Part shown: in pieces, positions 1-12,260 of the stretch
Layout: each line of letters starts with the position of its first letter
Numbering within the stretch: the stretch's first letter is position 1
From: Hofstenia miamia
Taxonomy: Eukaryota > Xenacoelomorpha > Acoela
Assembly: GCA_004352715.1 (NCBI GenBank)
Contig: SCFE01000003.1
Span: forward strand, 11,220 to 75,219
DNA: 64,000 nt
Reading direction: 5' to 3'
The notes under the pieces: generated by a model
Databases searched by the model: none
Seen by the model: only the letters and a program-made list of their open reading frames with translations
Told to the model about the DNA's origin: nothing
Program-made: the position numbers and the translations under genes

Positions 1-1064
1 TAAATACCCATCTTAAGGCATTCTACAAATTACATTATGTAGTTGAAAGATAAACTTTACTATTTGCAGAAGAGATTACGCAATATATAGAATACACTTA
101 ATAAACATCATTTGACAAGATGATTTCAACTGCTAAATATTTTAATACAAAATTTCATTATATATAAATTTAACTAACAAATTTTTGCTTTTGTTGGAAA
201 AATAATTTTTAAAGTTTTATGCTTGACCAAACAGATTGTAACTTACAGTGATTTTCATCTAGACCAATAATTGTCAATGTTTTACCTAACTGTTAATTTA
301 ACATGCAATTTGCATTCAAATTTAGCAAACGGCTAATCACTACATTAGTGTAATATGAGTGATTGCAATTAAATACTAGCAAATTTCTTAGTGAGATACA
401 TTCTTTACATTTCCGAATATTATTACAAAGAATGATATACATGTATAATTATAATGAAGAAACATTAATAAAGATAATTGCTTACTATAGTTAAAACAAA
501 GCAAAAATTTTGATAGTAAAATTGAGTAATTAGAACAAAGGAATGAATGTCAGCCAATCAAATTTGAATTAAAGAAGGTTGGTCAATTCATTATATTATG
601 ACCATCAAAAATGATATCACAAGAGTCATAAATGTTTCAAATTTGCTTTAAAGACATCTAGTTAAATATTAGTAATATAGGATAAACATTGAAAAAATAT
701 TTCAGTTCTTCTACACACTGTAATTTTTAAAGATGAATTTCAAACTCCAATAAATATAATGCACATGAAATAGTGATAAAGGGATATTTCAAGCATTTGA
801 AAAATCAAATTACATGAAAACTGAGATATAAGTGTTAACTATTACTCCAATAAAAAATTCAACATTACATTATAATAAGGTTTTTCCATATTTTATTTTC
901 ACTGTTATCTACAATGTTGTAATATTTCTCTTTCCATCGTACCCGTTTTTATTTTAACGCGATTTTTATGTGTTAATGTCTTATTCGCCTATGTCCATTT
1001 ATGTAATATTTCTATTTTACCAAACGCATTTTTGTTTAAAACGATTTCTATATGTTAATAGTTT
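1..1064. other. AT-rich non-coding stretch
   Basis: No open frame of convincing composition and no exon with good splice sites was found on either strand. The sequence ends at a 1000-N gap, so it could be intron or intergenic DNA. Confidence 0.6.
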
Positions 1065-2064
1065 NNNNNNNNNNNNNNNNNNNNNNNNNNNNNNNNNNNN
1101 NNNNNNNNNNNNNNNNNNNNNNNNNNNNNNNNNNNNNNNNNNNNNNNNNNNNNNNNNNNNNNNNNNNNNNNNNNNNNNNNNNNNNNNNNNNNNNNNNNNN
1201 NNNNNNNNNNNNNNNNNNNNNNNNNNNNNNNNNNNNNNNNNNNNNNNNNNNNNNNNNNNNNNNNNNNNNNNNNNNNNNNNNNNNNNNNNNNNNNNNNNNN
1301 NNNNNNNNNNNNNNNNNNNNNNNNNNNNNNNNNNNNNNNNNNNNNNNNNNNNNNNNNNNNNNNNNNNNNNNNNNNNNNNNNNNNNNNNNNNNNNNNNNNN
1401 NNNNNNNNNNNNNNNNNNNNNNNNNNNNNNNNNNNNNNNNNNNNNNNNNNNNNNNNNNNNNNNNNNNNNNNNNNNNNNNNNNNNNNNNNNNNNNNNNNNN
1501 NNNNNNNNNNNNNNNNNNNNNNNNNNNNNNNNNNNNNNNNNNNNNNNNNNNNNNNNNNNNNNNNNNNNNNNNNNNNNNNNNNNNNNNNNNNNNNNNNNNN
1601 NNNNNNNNNNNNNNNNNNNNNNNNNNNNNNNNNNNNNNNNNNNNNNNNNNNNNNNNNNNNNNNNNNNNNNNNNNNNNNNNNNNNNNNNNNNNNNNNNNNN
1701 NNNNNNNNNNNNNNNNNNNNNNNNNNNNNNNNNNNNNNNNNNNNNNNNNNNNNNNNNNNNNNNNNNNNNNNNNNNNNNNNNNNNNNNNNNNNNNNNNNNN
1801 NNNNNNNNNNNNNNNNNNNNNNNNNNNNNNNNNNNNNNNNNNNNNNNNNNNNNNNNNNNNNNNNNNNNNNNNNNNNNNNNNNNNNNNNNNNNNNNNNNNN
1901 NNNNNNNNNNNNNNNNNNNNNNNNNNNNNNNNNNNNNNNNNNNNNNNNNNNNNNNNNNNNNNNNNNNNNNNNNNNNNNNNNNNNNNNNNNNNNNNNNNNN
2001 NNNNNNNNNNNNNNNNNNNNNNNNNNNNNNNNNNNNNNNNNNNNNNNNNNNNNNNNNNNNNNNN
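1065..2064. other. Assembly gap, exactly 1000 N
   Basis: A run of exactly 1000 N looks like a placeholder of unknown true length. Open frames that cross it are artefacts. Confidence 0.98.
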
Positions 2065-3101
2065 GTAGGCCTAGGTGTTAGAAGGGGGTTCAACCCCATT
2101 GGAACAGCAGTCAACCCCTCCAGTAAATATTTAAATTTTGCTGCCAAATAGTTTTGAGTGTGTATGTTTAATATGAACTATATGTAAATCCAGGTGCCTA
2201 CTCATTTTAATAGCTTAACTTGAGGATAATAATTATAGAAAATGTTTTAAATTTGTGCATAAACAGCTGTGGAATTTTTAAATTTTTCATATTTTCTTGA
2301 GAGAATTTTTAAATGCTTAGATCTCTATCTGCATAAAATGAAACAGTAAATAGTAGTTGTTACTGCCAGTTAATATATTTTAATAAAATTTTATTTATTA
2401 ATTTTATAAATTAAAGTGCTTATATTTTAATCTTTTGTTTAGACTTCCATAGAAATCATTTAAAAACGTTGCCATAAATCGAATTGTAATATTAAGATTG
2501 ATAATAGTGATTGTTGGCATTACTGACAACAAGGCATGACAAAATTTGACTGCCAATTTGCAATCAACTCAACACCTCTAAATCTAAAGTCAATTATCGC
2601 AATTTGTCTTTTGTATGCAAAAAAATTACAACGAGAGCATATTTATATTCTGCTATTCTTTAATCAAAAAACAATCAACTTTTCTGTTCTCTTTTACAAA
2701 ATTGCAATAGTGTTTGTTGTAAAACCCTACTATAACAATGCGATACTAATCATTTTGAATACTTCTGAATTTTAATAGGACTATTGATTGTTTTAGGTTT
2801 ATTGTTCAGCATGATATAGTCACTATTCTAGTGCTGCTGAATAACTTTTAAAAAATAAAGAAAACACTTCTGAATAGTTTATTACCAACATCCAACTAAA
2901 AATTTTGTTTTTTAATAAAAATAGGTTAGGAGGTTGGTGTTGTTCAAATTACTGGAGTATCACTAAAAAAATTAACTAGATTTTTCGCGAATTTCATTTA
3001 AAATGCTGTTGATTCCTTGTACTAGAACAATTATGTAGTGTTTTGTAGAAAATAACATATTTTATCCATATCCTAGCAATAAAAGGTAGTTAATATATTT
3101 A
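2065..3101. repeat. Contig that is an inverted copy of 23.7-25.2 kb
   Basis: Read as reverse complement, this 1037-bp contig matches the 25198 end and then the 23705-24055 part of the block near 24 kb almost base for base, with only scattered substitutions. It lies between two 1000-N gaps. It is either a second copy of a dispersed repeat or a repeat contig placed here by the scaffolder. No protein is recognisable in it. Confidence 0.85.
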
Positions 3102-4101
3102 NNNNNNNNNNNNNNNNNNNNNNNNNNNNNNNNNNNNNNNNNNNNNNNNNNNNNNNNNNNNNNNNNNNNNNNNNNNNNNNNNNNNNNNNNNNNNNNNNNN
3201 NNNNNNNNNNNNNNNNNNNNNNNNNNNNNNNNNNNNNNNNNNNNNNNNNNNNNNNNNNNNNNNNNNNNNNNNNNNNNNNNNNNNNNNNNNNNNNNNNNNN
3301 NNNNNNNNNNNNNNNNNNNNNNNNNNNNNNNNNNNNNNNNNNNNNNNNNNNNNNNNNNNNNNNNNNNNNNNNNNNNNNNNNNNNNNNNNNNNNNNNNNNN
3401 NNNNNNNNNNNNNNNNNNNNNNNNNNNNNNNNNNNNNNNNNNNNNNNNNNNNNNNNNNNNNNNNNNNNNNNNNNNNNNNNNNNNNNNNNNNNNNNNNNNN
3501 NNNNNNNNNNNNNNNNNNNNNNNNNNNNNNNNNNNNNNNNNNNNNNNNNNNNNNNNNNNNNNNNNNNNNNNNNNNNNNNNNNNNNNNNNNNNNNNNNNNN
3601 NNNNNNNNNNNNNNNNNNNNNNNNNNNNNNNNNNNNNNNNNNNNNNNNNNNNNNNNNNNNNNNNNNNNNNNNNNNNNNNNNNNNNNNNNNNNNNNNNNNN
3701 NNNNNNNNNNNNNNNNNNNNNNNNNNNNNNNNNNNNNNNNNNNNNNNNNNNNNNNNNNNNNNNNNNNNNNNNNNNNNNNNNNNNNNNNNNNNNNNNNNNN
3801 NNNNNNNNNNNNNNNNNNNNNNNNNNNNNNNNNNNNNNNNNNNNNNNNNNNNNNNNNNNNNNNNNNNNNNNNNNNNNNNNNNNNNNNNNNNNNNNNNNNN
3901 NNNNNNNNNNNNNNNNNNNNNNNNNNNNNNNNNNNNNNNNNNNNNNNNNNNNNNNNNNNNNNNNNNNNNNNNNNNNNNNNNNNNNNNNNNNNNNNNNNNN
4001 NNNNNNNNNNNNNNNNNNNNNNNNNNNNNNNNNNNNNNNNNNNNNNNNNNNNNNNNNNNNNNNNNNNNNNNNNNNNNNNNNNNNNNNNNNNNNNNNNNNN
4101 N
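3102..4101. other. Assembly gap, exactly 1000 N, inside a retrotransposon
   Basis: Another placeholder-sized run of N. It falls just after the endonuclease part of the minus-strand non-LTR element, so the reverse transcriptase of that copy, if present, is hidden here. Confidence 0.98.
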
Positions 4102-4983
4102 CACTGTTGTGCCAAAGTAATAATCATTCCAATTTAAGTTGATCAATTCCTTCAAAAAATTTTTGTTGTTAAAGAATTTCTTTGAATACAATCTTTTAGT
4201 GGAATATATCAGTGAATCTGTTTGAGTCATTATGTTATCCAATATTGCACATGTCAGTAAATGGTCTGATATGAAAAAATCTGTAACAAAAACTTCATAT
4301 GTCTTAATGCTTGAGATGTCAGTAATGATATAATCAATCAAAGAAGACTTAACAAAGTTTATATGCGTTGGTATATTTTTATTCAGAACTTCCATATTAA
4401 AGACATCAATTAAATCGTTAATTTTCCTTTTTTTAATTTCTTATAAATAATTTTGGTTATAATCACCCATAATAATAACTAAGTTTGTTGTTTGATTTGC
4501 AATGCAAATTTCTTTGTATAAATTTTCTTCAAAAGCTTGAAATGATTGTTTCTTACTACAATAACTTATATTGATCAAATAACAGACTCCACATATATTA
4601 AATTGAACCCATAAGCTATCAAATTCAGAATCATTTTCAGAAATATCATCTCTGATTATTGGTTTGAATTTGCGTGGTATATTTAGTAAAACACCACCAC
4701 CTCTAGTTTTATGTGTTAAATCTTGTCTTCTATCTCTTCGTAAGATCAAAAATTTGTCATTTAAGCTTTTTAAGTAGTCATTAGATTTTAACCAAGTTTC
4801 CGTCACGCCAATGATTGTACTGTCATCAAAATTCTGAATTAGATCGTAAAATTTATCAACTTTATTCACAATACTCTGGAAATTGGTATTTACTAATTTT
4901 AATTTATTCTCCTTAGTTACAATTTTTTCATTTACTTTGTTGCAGGGTATGATATTTTCGTATGCACTTTTATTACAATTCAT
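4102..4983 (-). pseudogene. Non-LTR ORF2, endonuclease domain, broken
   Basis: The frame starts with ATG at 4983, overlapping the end of ORF1 by 11 bases, a common LINE arrangement. Endonuclease/exonuclease/phosphatase landmarks occur in order: TNFQS near residue 35, the VTETWL block with the catalytic Glu near 60, GGGVLL near 97, GDYNQN near 173, then SLIDYIIT and SDHLLT beyond the break. A TAA at 4441-4443 interrupts the frame directly after the GDYN motif; translation continues in the same frame on the other side, so this is a point nonsense mutation rather than a frameshift. In this family the enzyme nicks target DNA to prime reverse transcription. The rest of ORF2 is in the gap. Confidence 0.85.
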
Positions 4984-6018
4984 GATTGGTCTTCAAAATA
5001 GTTAACTGCATTTGATTTTTATATAAAGGACACTCTTTGCTAAATGCGTTATGGTTACTATGTGATTTCTTAAACATATTTGAATTTTTGCAGTTGATGC
5101 ATTTATGCATTTCCTTAACATTTTTAACTGGACAATTCTTATAGTTGTGATTATCCATGCAGTACATACAGTTAGATGTTTTCATTGAACATACCTTTGT
5201 AGAATGACCAAATTCACCACAGTTACTACATTTTCTTACATAATAATGATCAAAAGTACGAACAATTCCAAAACCAAGCTTTAATTTTTTTCCAACCAGT
5301 ACATGTCTCAATTTTGCTGAAACCTTCATTATTATTTCTTTGCATTTGCTATAATTGTTAACATTACTGTATATTAATTCACAATGTTCCATTTCAAAAT
5401 CCTTGAGAATATTTTCATTATCAGCAAATAGTTTAGATTTAAATTCCTTAAAGTTAGTTACGTCTTCATATAAAGGTATATTAGTAATCTTGATTTTTGG
5501 CATAAGTTTGATCGATTTTTTTATGTTTTTGTTCCTCAATTTACCAAGTGCTCTTTCTGTAATATTTGCATCTTCATCAGATTTATAAAGTAAGATAATA
5601 TCATTTTTGTCATTTAACTTCAATTGTTGTACACTTGGCCCTTTCGTTCCCAAATTTTTAATTGACTTTTCAACATTTTGAACAATTTTTTTGCATTCTT
5701 TTTCATTTAAACTACCATCATCATTTTTTAAATTATTACTTGAATGAATAATTTTGGCTTAAATGTCTTCGAATGTTGAAATTCTTTGATTGTAGGAGTA
5801 ATAGTATTACTCAGTTTTACATTTTCAAATTGATTTTTCAAGCATTTAATGAATTTCGACTTTATGCCACAAACAATATCTTCATATTCAAGTTTTAATG
5901 CATCTGATAATTTTAGTTCATTTATAAAGTCATCAAGATTAGAAAAATCTTTAAATAGCGCGTTTATTCGTCCATCCTCTATAAGAGGACTAGCTTTTAG
6001 AATTTCTGAATATTGCAT
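4973..6018 (-). pseudogene. Non-LTR ORF1, gag-like zinc-knuckle protein, frameshifted
   Basis: The N-terminal part begins at an ATG at 6018 and is acidic and helical. A single frameshift near 5740-5755 separates it from the C-terminal part, which stays open to the stop at 4973. The C-terminal half carries three cysteine clusters: CSNCGEFGHSTKVC (C-x2-C-x4-H-x4-C), CMYCMDNHNYKNC (C-x2-C-x3-H-x4-C) and a looser third starting CINC. This is the layout of the nucleic-acid-binding ORF1 of Jockey/I-type elements, which coats the element RNA. The apparent start at 5653 is a TTG codon and is not a real start. Confidence 0.85.
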
Positions 6019-7634
6019 ATGATTGTTAATTAAGCAAAAAATAAATCTTACCGTTTAACAATCTCCCACCCCTTTTGTTAGCAAAATAGATACTACACTA
6101 GTTATTGCAACAAAAAATCCTAAATTTATTACTTATTGAAGTAAAACAAAATGATCATAGAATCAAGCGTCCCTGATAAATAGGAGACATTTGCAATATA
6201 AGAATCAAGACGTACTTTCAATTTTAAGTGTCTTGTAATAGTGCATGGGAAGGGGAGACTGCGAAATTCGAATTCTGATTTAGATAGTATCATATGCTTG
6301 CTGATATCTGCCCGCATAAAAAGTCACTGAAAAACTTTCCTTATATTTGGAAGTGATTGAAATTGCTCGGTAGTTTTTAAGGCATAATGGATTGTTACTT
6401 TGGAAAATGTGTTTAAGACATACAATTTTATGCAATCCGGAAATAGTTGCTTCCTAAAAATTCATTTTAGTGTTTTTTTAAAACATAAAATACGCCACTT
6501 CCTTAAGAGTGCAAGCAGGGATTATTAAAAGTCCACTTAAATTAGTCATTTCAAAACTAGATGCGAAACAAAAATCAAATTCATTAGTGTAATTGTAGCA
6601 TCTGAATTCTTAAGAGTTCCTACAATGCAAGTTGAAATTTTTCTTTACTGTTACTAAGCACTTAAATAATTTTCCATTTCGATTTTTTATTAAAAGCTAA
6701 TTTATGTTACTGCTATTTCACACAAAAAAACATTTTTTCATTTTAGATTTATCAGATTTTTAGATCGATCAAGATTTGGATTCATTCTTTTAACTCTCAC
6801 AAAAAGAATTTGATGGATTCACTAAAGTAATTTTTCCGAGAAAAACATGACCCAAGTTCTATTCAAGAGTTTCTAAAAAATTTACCAACTGTCCATTGGG
6901 ATTAGTTTCATAGTAAACGCAAAGTTTCAAAATAAAACGTACAGTGGAAAACGTATTGATCCAAAACAAATGAATTTTCAAATATATCTAAGAAGATATA
7001 AAAAGATTTTAGAAAGGTTATGAAAAATCTAAAAAACATCATTTCAAGGCATATTTGGAAAATACAGTATGGAGAACAAAAAAGCAATAGCATAATAACC
7101 GTATAGAAATGATTGTTTAAGTAAAAGTTAAAGCAGCCATATAAAAAATATTAATAGATTTGTATTGAATGTTTTTTTGCAATAAAACAGTGCTAACTAG
7201 TACATTTTATGTCGTCTAGACTTATTCGAATTCTTCGCATAGTTATATCGAATCAATATACCTAGCGACTGTAAATAGTATGTCTTGAACACATATGACT
7301 GCTCCAAAGTCAAAATATAGAAATTGTTTATGCAAAACTATATTTTACCAGTGAATCACAAACTATTAAAAACAATATAAAAATATTCTATGTCATCTCA
7401 CTAAAATTTCAAATTAATTTCAATTGTTGCCTGATTTAAAGACAAAAAATACAATATCCTCAAGAAGCATTCCTCTTAAACCAGCAATGTGTAGCAATGG
7501 ATTTTTATGCTTAAACTGTGTGTTTGAATTAATTACGCAATATGAATAATATTTTTAAGACAATTTGGAAGCATAAACAAAGGCTTGACTTTCTAACGAA
7601 TGATTAATGATTGTATTAGAACTCAAGAAATTGT
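6019..7634. other. Non-coding stretch between retrotransposon and Patched-like gene
   Basis: The first few hundred bases may be 5' UTR of the retrotransposon. The rest shows no exon-like segment. The part nearest 7634 would include the 3' UTR of the Patched-like gene; I see no strong AATAAA close to its stop. Confidence 0.5.
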
Positions 7635-10229
7635 TTATGACTGTGCTGTGCTACAATTAGCCTGATCAATCGAGTGAATTTTTTCTGATTCTTGGAAGGT
7701 TTCATTGGGCCCATTGCAATGTGTAAAAGAATGGGTGACATTCAACAATACTGGTAGAACGGCTAGACCATAAAACATTCCAAACACAACAACAAGAAAA
7801 AATACTTTAAAGAATACTTCAAAGACGTATGAATTAGAGAACGCTAACATGGCAAACGCTAAAAACGTGCTAAAACCGCTGCAGAAAACAACTGGGGCAA
7901 TGTTGTTAAGAGTTGCGATTATTCTATCTCTAGATGTCCCTTTCTCACCAAGAAATCTAGCCGCAATATGTGCAGAATAATCTACTAAAAGACCAACAGC
8001 GATGACGAGATTAATAGTAGAAATAATATCGATGGTCAATCCACAAAAATAAAACATTCCAATTGTGTTGACTAAGGCCAAGCCAACACAAGTTACTACA
8101 CAAAGAGAGGCTAAGATATTTACTAAAAACAGAAAAGTAATTAAAAAAATGGCAGAACAAGCAAGTACCATATTGTGAATCAGTTCACTCTGAATCGCTT
8201 TGTCAATTTCCCATTGATAATATTCATGCCCAAATGCGATTGCATCAATCCCAACTTTTTGATAGGAATCAACTAGTATTCGTGTAGCATCCATTGCTTC
8301 AATTTCTGAGGTAACAGATGGCAAATTTTTGTAGGTAAAACTTAGTTTAGAAACTTCTATGCTGTCGCCACTGAATTTGATATCGGAAATGTACATTGAC
8401 CCAAACGGTGTTTGCAGGAAATTGGCTAAATTTGCTTTGAAATCTGAGGTAGTATTCATTTGAAGCTTAATGCTATTGGGTGCCCACATCTGGAAGTTGA
8501 TGTACCAGAATTGAACAGAATTATTTTGGACAAAGTTTTGTTCTGACAAACTGTCCACTAAGGAATTCAATGTGTTCCTTTTCGATAAATAATCGACATT
8601 GAAAAAGTAGATTGCACAGATCGAGCCAGATGTTGGAAAAAAATTGTTACTGATTTGAAGGAAATTTCTAATAAAACTATCCTCGTTCACAAACCACATC
8701 ATATCGAACTCCTGTTTGAGATTGCATATTCCATAAATGCTTATTGTACTGAAAATCAAGGAAAAACAGAAAACGAAAACTTTCCCTGGAATGCTGACCA
8801 AACACGGTGTATACACACGTTTGAAAAAATATTTTAAAAGAGAAAATTGACTAAATTTATTCAGAGAGTGGTTTTTAAGTGGAATGAAAAAACAGGCATC
8901 TCGAGAACTTTTTCTGCGCTTATAATCAAGAACTAAAAATGGGAGGTAGAAGGCAAGAGACAGCATAAAAATGGCAAAAATCCCCACGGCGCAGCTGACA
9001 CAGAATGATCGCAGACCATTCATTGATGACAAATAGCCAATAGCAAACACAGCCATGTCTGAAGCAGTTGTTACAAACAATGAAACCCCCGAATGCTTCA
9101 ACATGAACCCACAGTGATTGCTTAGCGACAGTTCTGTCTGTTGTAGGCGATCGAATTCAAACGTTATAATGAAGCTATAATCAACTCCAACTCCTAATAA
9201 AAGAAATGGAAGCACAGAATGCATTACATTGTATGATAATCCCATTAGTGAGGCCCAGGAGTAACTCAGCAAAATTGAGAGACCGATGGATATTAGTTCA
9301 ATAAGCAACATGTAGAAGCGATGCTCGACTAAATTGAACCTACTGAGAACAATGAAAATGAAAACAGTCACAAGGACGTATCCGCAACTAAGAGTTAGCA
9401 AGTCACTATCCATGCTAGCAGTGAATTCATCTTCAAAGCTCTTATGTGAGAAACAACTAGTTTGAATGCCCTCCAAATACTTAGAATGAAGACAAGCATC
9501 AACAAATACGTCCTCCCATTCCAAGACCTCTGTAAGATTTTGCTTTGATTCAAGCAGGAAATACTTCATAGTCATGGATTGAATTCGAATAATTTCTGTG
9601 GAATTATAAACGATACCTCCAAACAGCTGTTGCAAATTCAGATGAGGGTAATTTGAGGGATTAGCATTGATGAAATTGATAACCTTGAATAAATCGTGTT
9701 CAGTTAAATTGGCAATTGCTGCTTTGTTAAAATTCCATAATTGCAAAATACTAGAACTAAGACATTGTTCACCAAAGTTTTTTAAGCATATTGACTTGTA
9801 CTGAGGTTGCGCACTAACAAGCTCATGAAATTGAAATAACTTTTTAATTACAGAAGGTGTTAGAACATTGGATCCATCAATAAGAATAATTTGTGTGAGA
9901 CGAATTTCTGCTGGAAAATACGTCTGAATTTTACGTGCATCTTTTAATGATTGTGCGTCTCTAGGAATCCAAAGATAGTTACTGTCTGTTTCTTCTCGAA
10001 ATCTTAAGAGTCCAAATGAAGAGATGAGGCAAAATAAAAGAGATCCTGTTATAAATACAAAAGGCCTAGAGGCTATAGCACATCCAAGTTTAAAAAACAA
10101 AAATTCGAGGTAGCCGGGAATTAAGTTTCTAATAGAACCAAGCAAAGTAAATGGCTTTGAAATATTTATAACACATTTTGGTTTAGTAGGAAGCGTGTGG
10201 TTTGGTGGGAGTGAGTATTTCTCACTCAT
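7635..10229 (-). CDS. Patched/sterol-sensing-domain membrane protein (PTCHD3-like)
   Basis: A single uninterrupted frame of 864 residues. I take the ATG at 10229 (MSEKYSLPP); the upstream extension to 10268 starts at TTG and is unlikely. The layout is that of the Patched/Dispatched/NPC1 branch of RND transporters: TM1 at about residues 55-77, a large extracellular loop with N-glycosylation sites and cysteines, a five-helix sterol-sensing block at about 275-437 with GVGVDYSF at 346-353, a second loop, then a second helix bundle with GLLVDYSAH at 746-754. The GxxxD acids in the two central helices are the residues RND proteins use for cation coupling. Members move or sense sterol-like lipids at membranes; the substrate here is unknown. 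Length and architecture best fit PTCHD3-like proteins rather than full Patched. The gene is intronless over its whole length. Confidence 0.92.
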   Translation of the reverse strand: MSEKYSLPPNHTLPTKPKCVINISKPFTLLGSIRNLIPGYLEFLFFKLGCAIASRPFVFITGSLLFCLISSFGLLRFREETDSNYLWIPRDAQSLKDARKIQTYFPAEIRLTQIILIDGSNVLTPSVIKKLFQFHELVSAQPQYKSICLKNFGEQCLSSSILQLWNFNKAAIANLTEHDLFKVINFINANPSNYPHLNLQQLFGGIVYNSTEIIRIQSMTMKYFLLESKQNLTEVLEWEDVFVDACLHSKYLEGIQTSCFSHKSFEDEFTASMDSDLLTLSCGYVLVTVFIFIVLSRFNLVEHRFYMLLIELISIGLSILLSYSWASLMGLSYNVMHSVLPFLLLGVGVDYSFIITFEFDRLQQTELSLSNHCGFMLKHSGVSLFVTTASDMAVFAIGYLSSMNGLRSFCVSCAVGIFAIFMLSLAFYLPFLVLDYKRRKSSRDACFFIPLKNHSLNKFSQFSLLKYFFKRVYTPCLVSIPGKVFVFCFSLIFSTISIYGICNLKQEFDMMWFVNEDSFIRNFLQISNNFFPTSGSICAIYFFNVDYLSKRNTLNSLVDSLSEQNFVQNNSVQFWYINFQMWAPNSIKLQMNTTSDFKANLANFLQTPFGSMYISDIKFSGDSIEVSKLSFTYKNLPSVTSEIEAMDATRILVDSYQKVGIDAIAFGHEYYQWEIDKAIQSELIHNMVLACSAIFLITFLFLVNILASLCVVTCVGLALVNTIGMFYFCGLTIDIISTINLVIAVGLLVDYSAHIAARFLGEKGTSRDRIIATLNNIAPVVFCSGFSTFLAFAMLAFSNSYVFEVFFKVFFLVVVFGMFYGLAVLPVLLNVTHSFTHCNGPNETFQESEKIHSIDQANCSTAQS

Positions 10230-10369
10230 CTTTGAAATGAAAATAAAATTAAAGCCAACGCACGGCAAATGAGAACGCTAGCATTTCTTGAATAGAACGC
10301 GCGGAATTGATTTATTTCATAACAGAGAAAGAGTGTCGAATAATTTCTTCAGATAAAAGATTTACAACG

Positions 10370-10441
10370 TTATGCCTTCAGCGACTGTGAAATTGACAGA
10401 AACTCCAGATTGGGCACAGCGAATGGATTCTTAATAGTTGC
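10370..10441 (-). CDS. Possible short terminal exon, unknown gene
   Basis: On the minus strand a good acceptor (ACTTTATTTAG) is followed by 24 in-phase codons ending in a stop, encoding a peptide with NPFAVPNLEFL. It lies about 140 bp upstream of the Patched-like start. The plus strand of the same bases also has a 20-codon ATG frame, so this could be chance. No upstream exon was linked with confidence. Confidence 0.25.
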   Translation of the reverse strand, partial: ATIKNPFAVPNLEFLSISQSLKA

Positions 10442-11561
10442 CTAAATAAAGTTAATTACACTCCACAAGTACACAATCGTTAGTTCTCTACAAGTTGATA
10501 CTCAACTCAACATGCTAATTTTATAATTTCTATTAAAACATAATATAAGAGAAATACACATGTACATGGAATTTCACAGAAACATTACACTACACATCTT
10601 GTTCAATGCATTATAAGACGCATTAAGTCCGGCGACAGTGATACCAAAGTTTTCTTTAATTATACCTAGTCAAAACAAACGTGTAAAATGTATGGAATTT
10701 TTAGAATTGGGAACCAGCAAAATTACTCCGAATTTAGCCTTGCTCTTGCACTAATGGATAGTCGTGTTAACTTTTACATTAAATCCCATGTTTTCTGATT
10801 AAAATGCACTTAAAATAATGTTAAACTAAATTGGTACAATAACTGAAATTGTTTAAGTGTTCAATGGATATTTAGCCTTCTATATAAATTGAAAAAACCA
10901 TTACTGCGTTTAACAAAATGTATTTAGAAGCAATGAATGTGGTTTTTACTAAAATTTCTGCATTATTATATGTTACGTCATACGTTTTCAAAGAAGTAGA
11001 CGATTTCTAATAAAGGAAAATATTGTCAATGCGAAAAAACCGCATTAACAGCAGCGTTTACGTTGCTTTTAAAATTCCCTGCAGAAGTAAAATGTATTAC
11101 AATTCAAAGTCAAGTGGCGAACTACAAAAATTTAATTAGGTCTACCATTGCATCACACATCACAAGTAATGCATTAGACAAATGCTTAGGATATAATTGG
11201 TCAGGATTTAATTACATCGAATAGGTCAGTTTAAACAGTTCCAGGACTTAAACTATCCAGAAAACTTTTTCCCAGATTTTTCATACCTTTGCTAGAAGAT
11301 AATAGTATTTGCTCTATCACGAGTTGCGTTGAAGTAAGGCAAATCTACGATAGTGGTCTCATAAAATAGTCTTACAATTGAAAAAGGTCGACAAACCCAC
11401 CATGAAAAACATGCTTTTCGCTGTGCACTAATTTTTTTGCCACGTATTGAAATGTTAGAATTTTGTAGCAGCTTGATAAATATTGAAAGATTTATACTGT
11501 GTTACTTAAAAGTTTCGGACCTTCCTAAGAAAATATAATGATTTTTTAATCTTGGTAAAAT

Positions 11562-11675
11562 TTAATCATAAATTTCCAAACGTTTTGGTGCGGTATGTTT
11601 TGTTGCAGAGTTTCTACAAGTCAATTTACGATGAGCAAAATGGAATTCCATTATGCGGCCAGTTTCATTATCTAA
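11562..11675 (-). CDS. Possible terminal exon, unknown gene
   Basis: A clean acceptor (TGATTTTGCAG) precedes 37 codons of normal composition, including the block EFHFAHRKLTCRN, ending in TAA. Upstream the frame stays open for another 60 codons, but the composition turns hydrophobic and AT-driven, which looks like intron. I do not recognise the peptide and could not find a phase-compatible upstream exon, so gene membership is open. Confidence 0.35.
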   Translation of the reverse strand, partial: LDNETGRIMEFHFAHRKLTCRNSATKHTAPKRLEIYD

Positions 11676-11904
11676 CTGCAAAATCATTACAAACTTATGA
11701 ATAATTGAAAAAAGAAGCTCGCAGAAAACACCAAGCAACATAATAAGCTGTAGAAACATTTTATATAAAAGCTTGGGATATAATTCTACCTGAACTGCGC
11801 AAGTAACTTGTGGCAGCATGGAAAAGCCAATTAAAGAATGTAAGACTAACACAATTTTGTACACAAAAAAAGGAATCTGATAGTTTCTTTAAAAAAATAA
11901 AGGC

Positions 11905-12260
11905 TAATATTATAACTCACAAACTAATATAAATGTTTCCGAAATTAAAAAACCCCCTAAGGTAGGGAGATGTCTCCTTTTCTACGTAAGCTCCAAGAGG
12001 GTGCATGGTTCGAAAACACTTGTAGACGCGTCATTGCCTGAACTCTTCGATTATGATAACTTCTGCGCCACGACATCTAACTTTGCGTAAGGCACGTCTG
12101 AACGAGGTGTTAGTTCTTACTCCCGTGTGCTTACACCTTGTGATTATCTGTAGATTACTTATGGGAGAATTTGAACGTTTTTTAAAAATCGGTGTTCGTT
12201 GAAAAATTACGTATTTCAGGCACAGAAACAATTTTCATCACAAGGGAGCATATATCCAAG
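11905..12260 (+). repeat. Dispersed repeat family, copy 1
   Basis: Shares several blocks, in the same order, with 18605-18985: TATAACTCAC, then CTAACTTTGCG followed by a GCACGTCTG-like run, then AAAAATCGG with TTGAAAAA and ATTTCAGGCA. Another copy lies inverted near 49 kb. Diverged; no coding capacity seen. Class unknown. Confidence 0.5.

Larger units (their letters stand above)
4102..6018 (-). mobile_element. APE-type non-LTR retrotransposon, partial
   Basis: Two overlapping frames in the usual LINE order are visible: a gag-like zinc-knuckle ORF1, then an ORF2 that begins with an apurinic-type endonuclease. The reverse transcriptase and 3' end are lost in the adjacent gap. One frameshift in ORF1 and one stop in ORF2 show that this copy is dead. 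The arrangement fits the Jockey/CR1 group; the clade assignment is inference. Confidence 0.85.

Noticed and set aside
970-2151. Long open frames across N runs (also 1017-2147, 3099-4127, 26453-27231)
   Set aside because: They are open only because N carries no stop codons; the real residues on either side show no domain.
2536-2775. 79-codon frame on the plus strand
   Set aside because: Lies within the dispersed repeat also found inverted near 24 kb, is AT-driven in composition and has no motif.
10230-10268. 13-residue N-terminal extension of the Patched-like protein
   Set aside because: It begins at TTG; the ATG at 10229 gives a normal cytoplasmic N-terminus.
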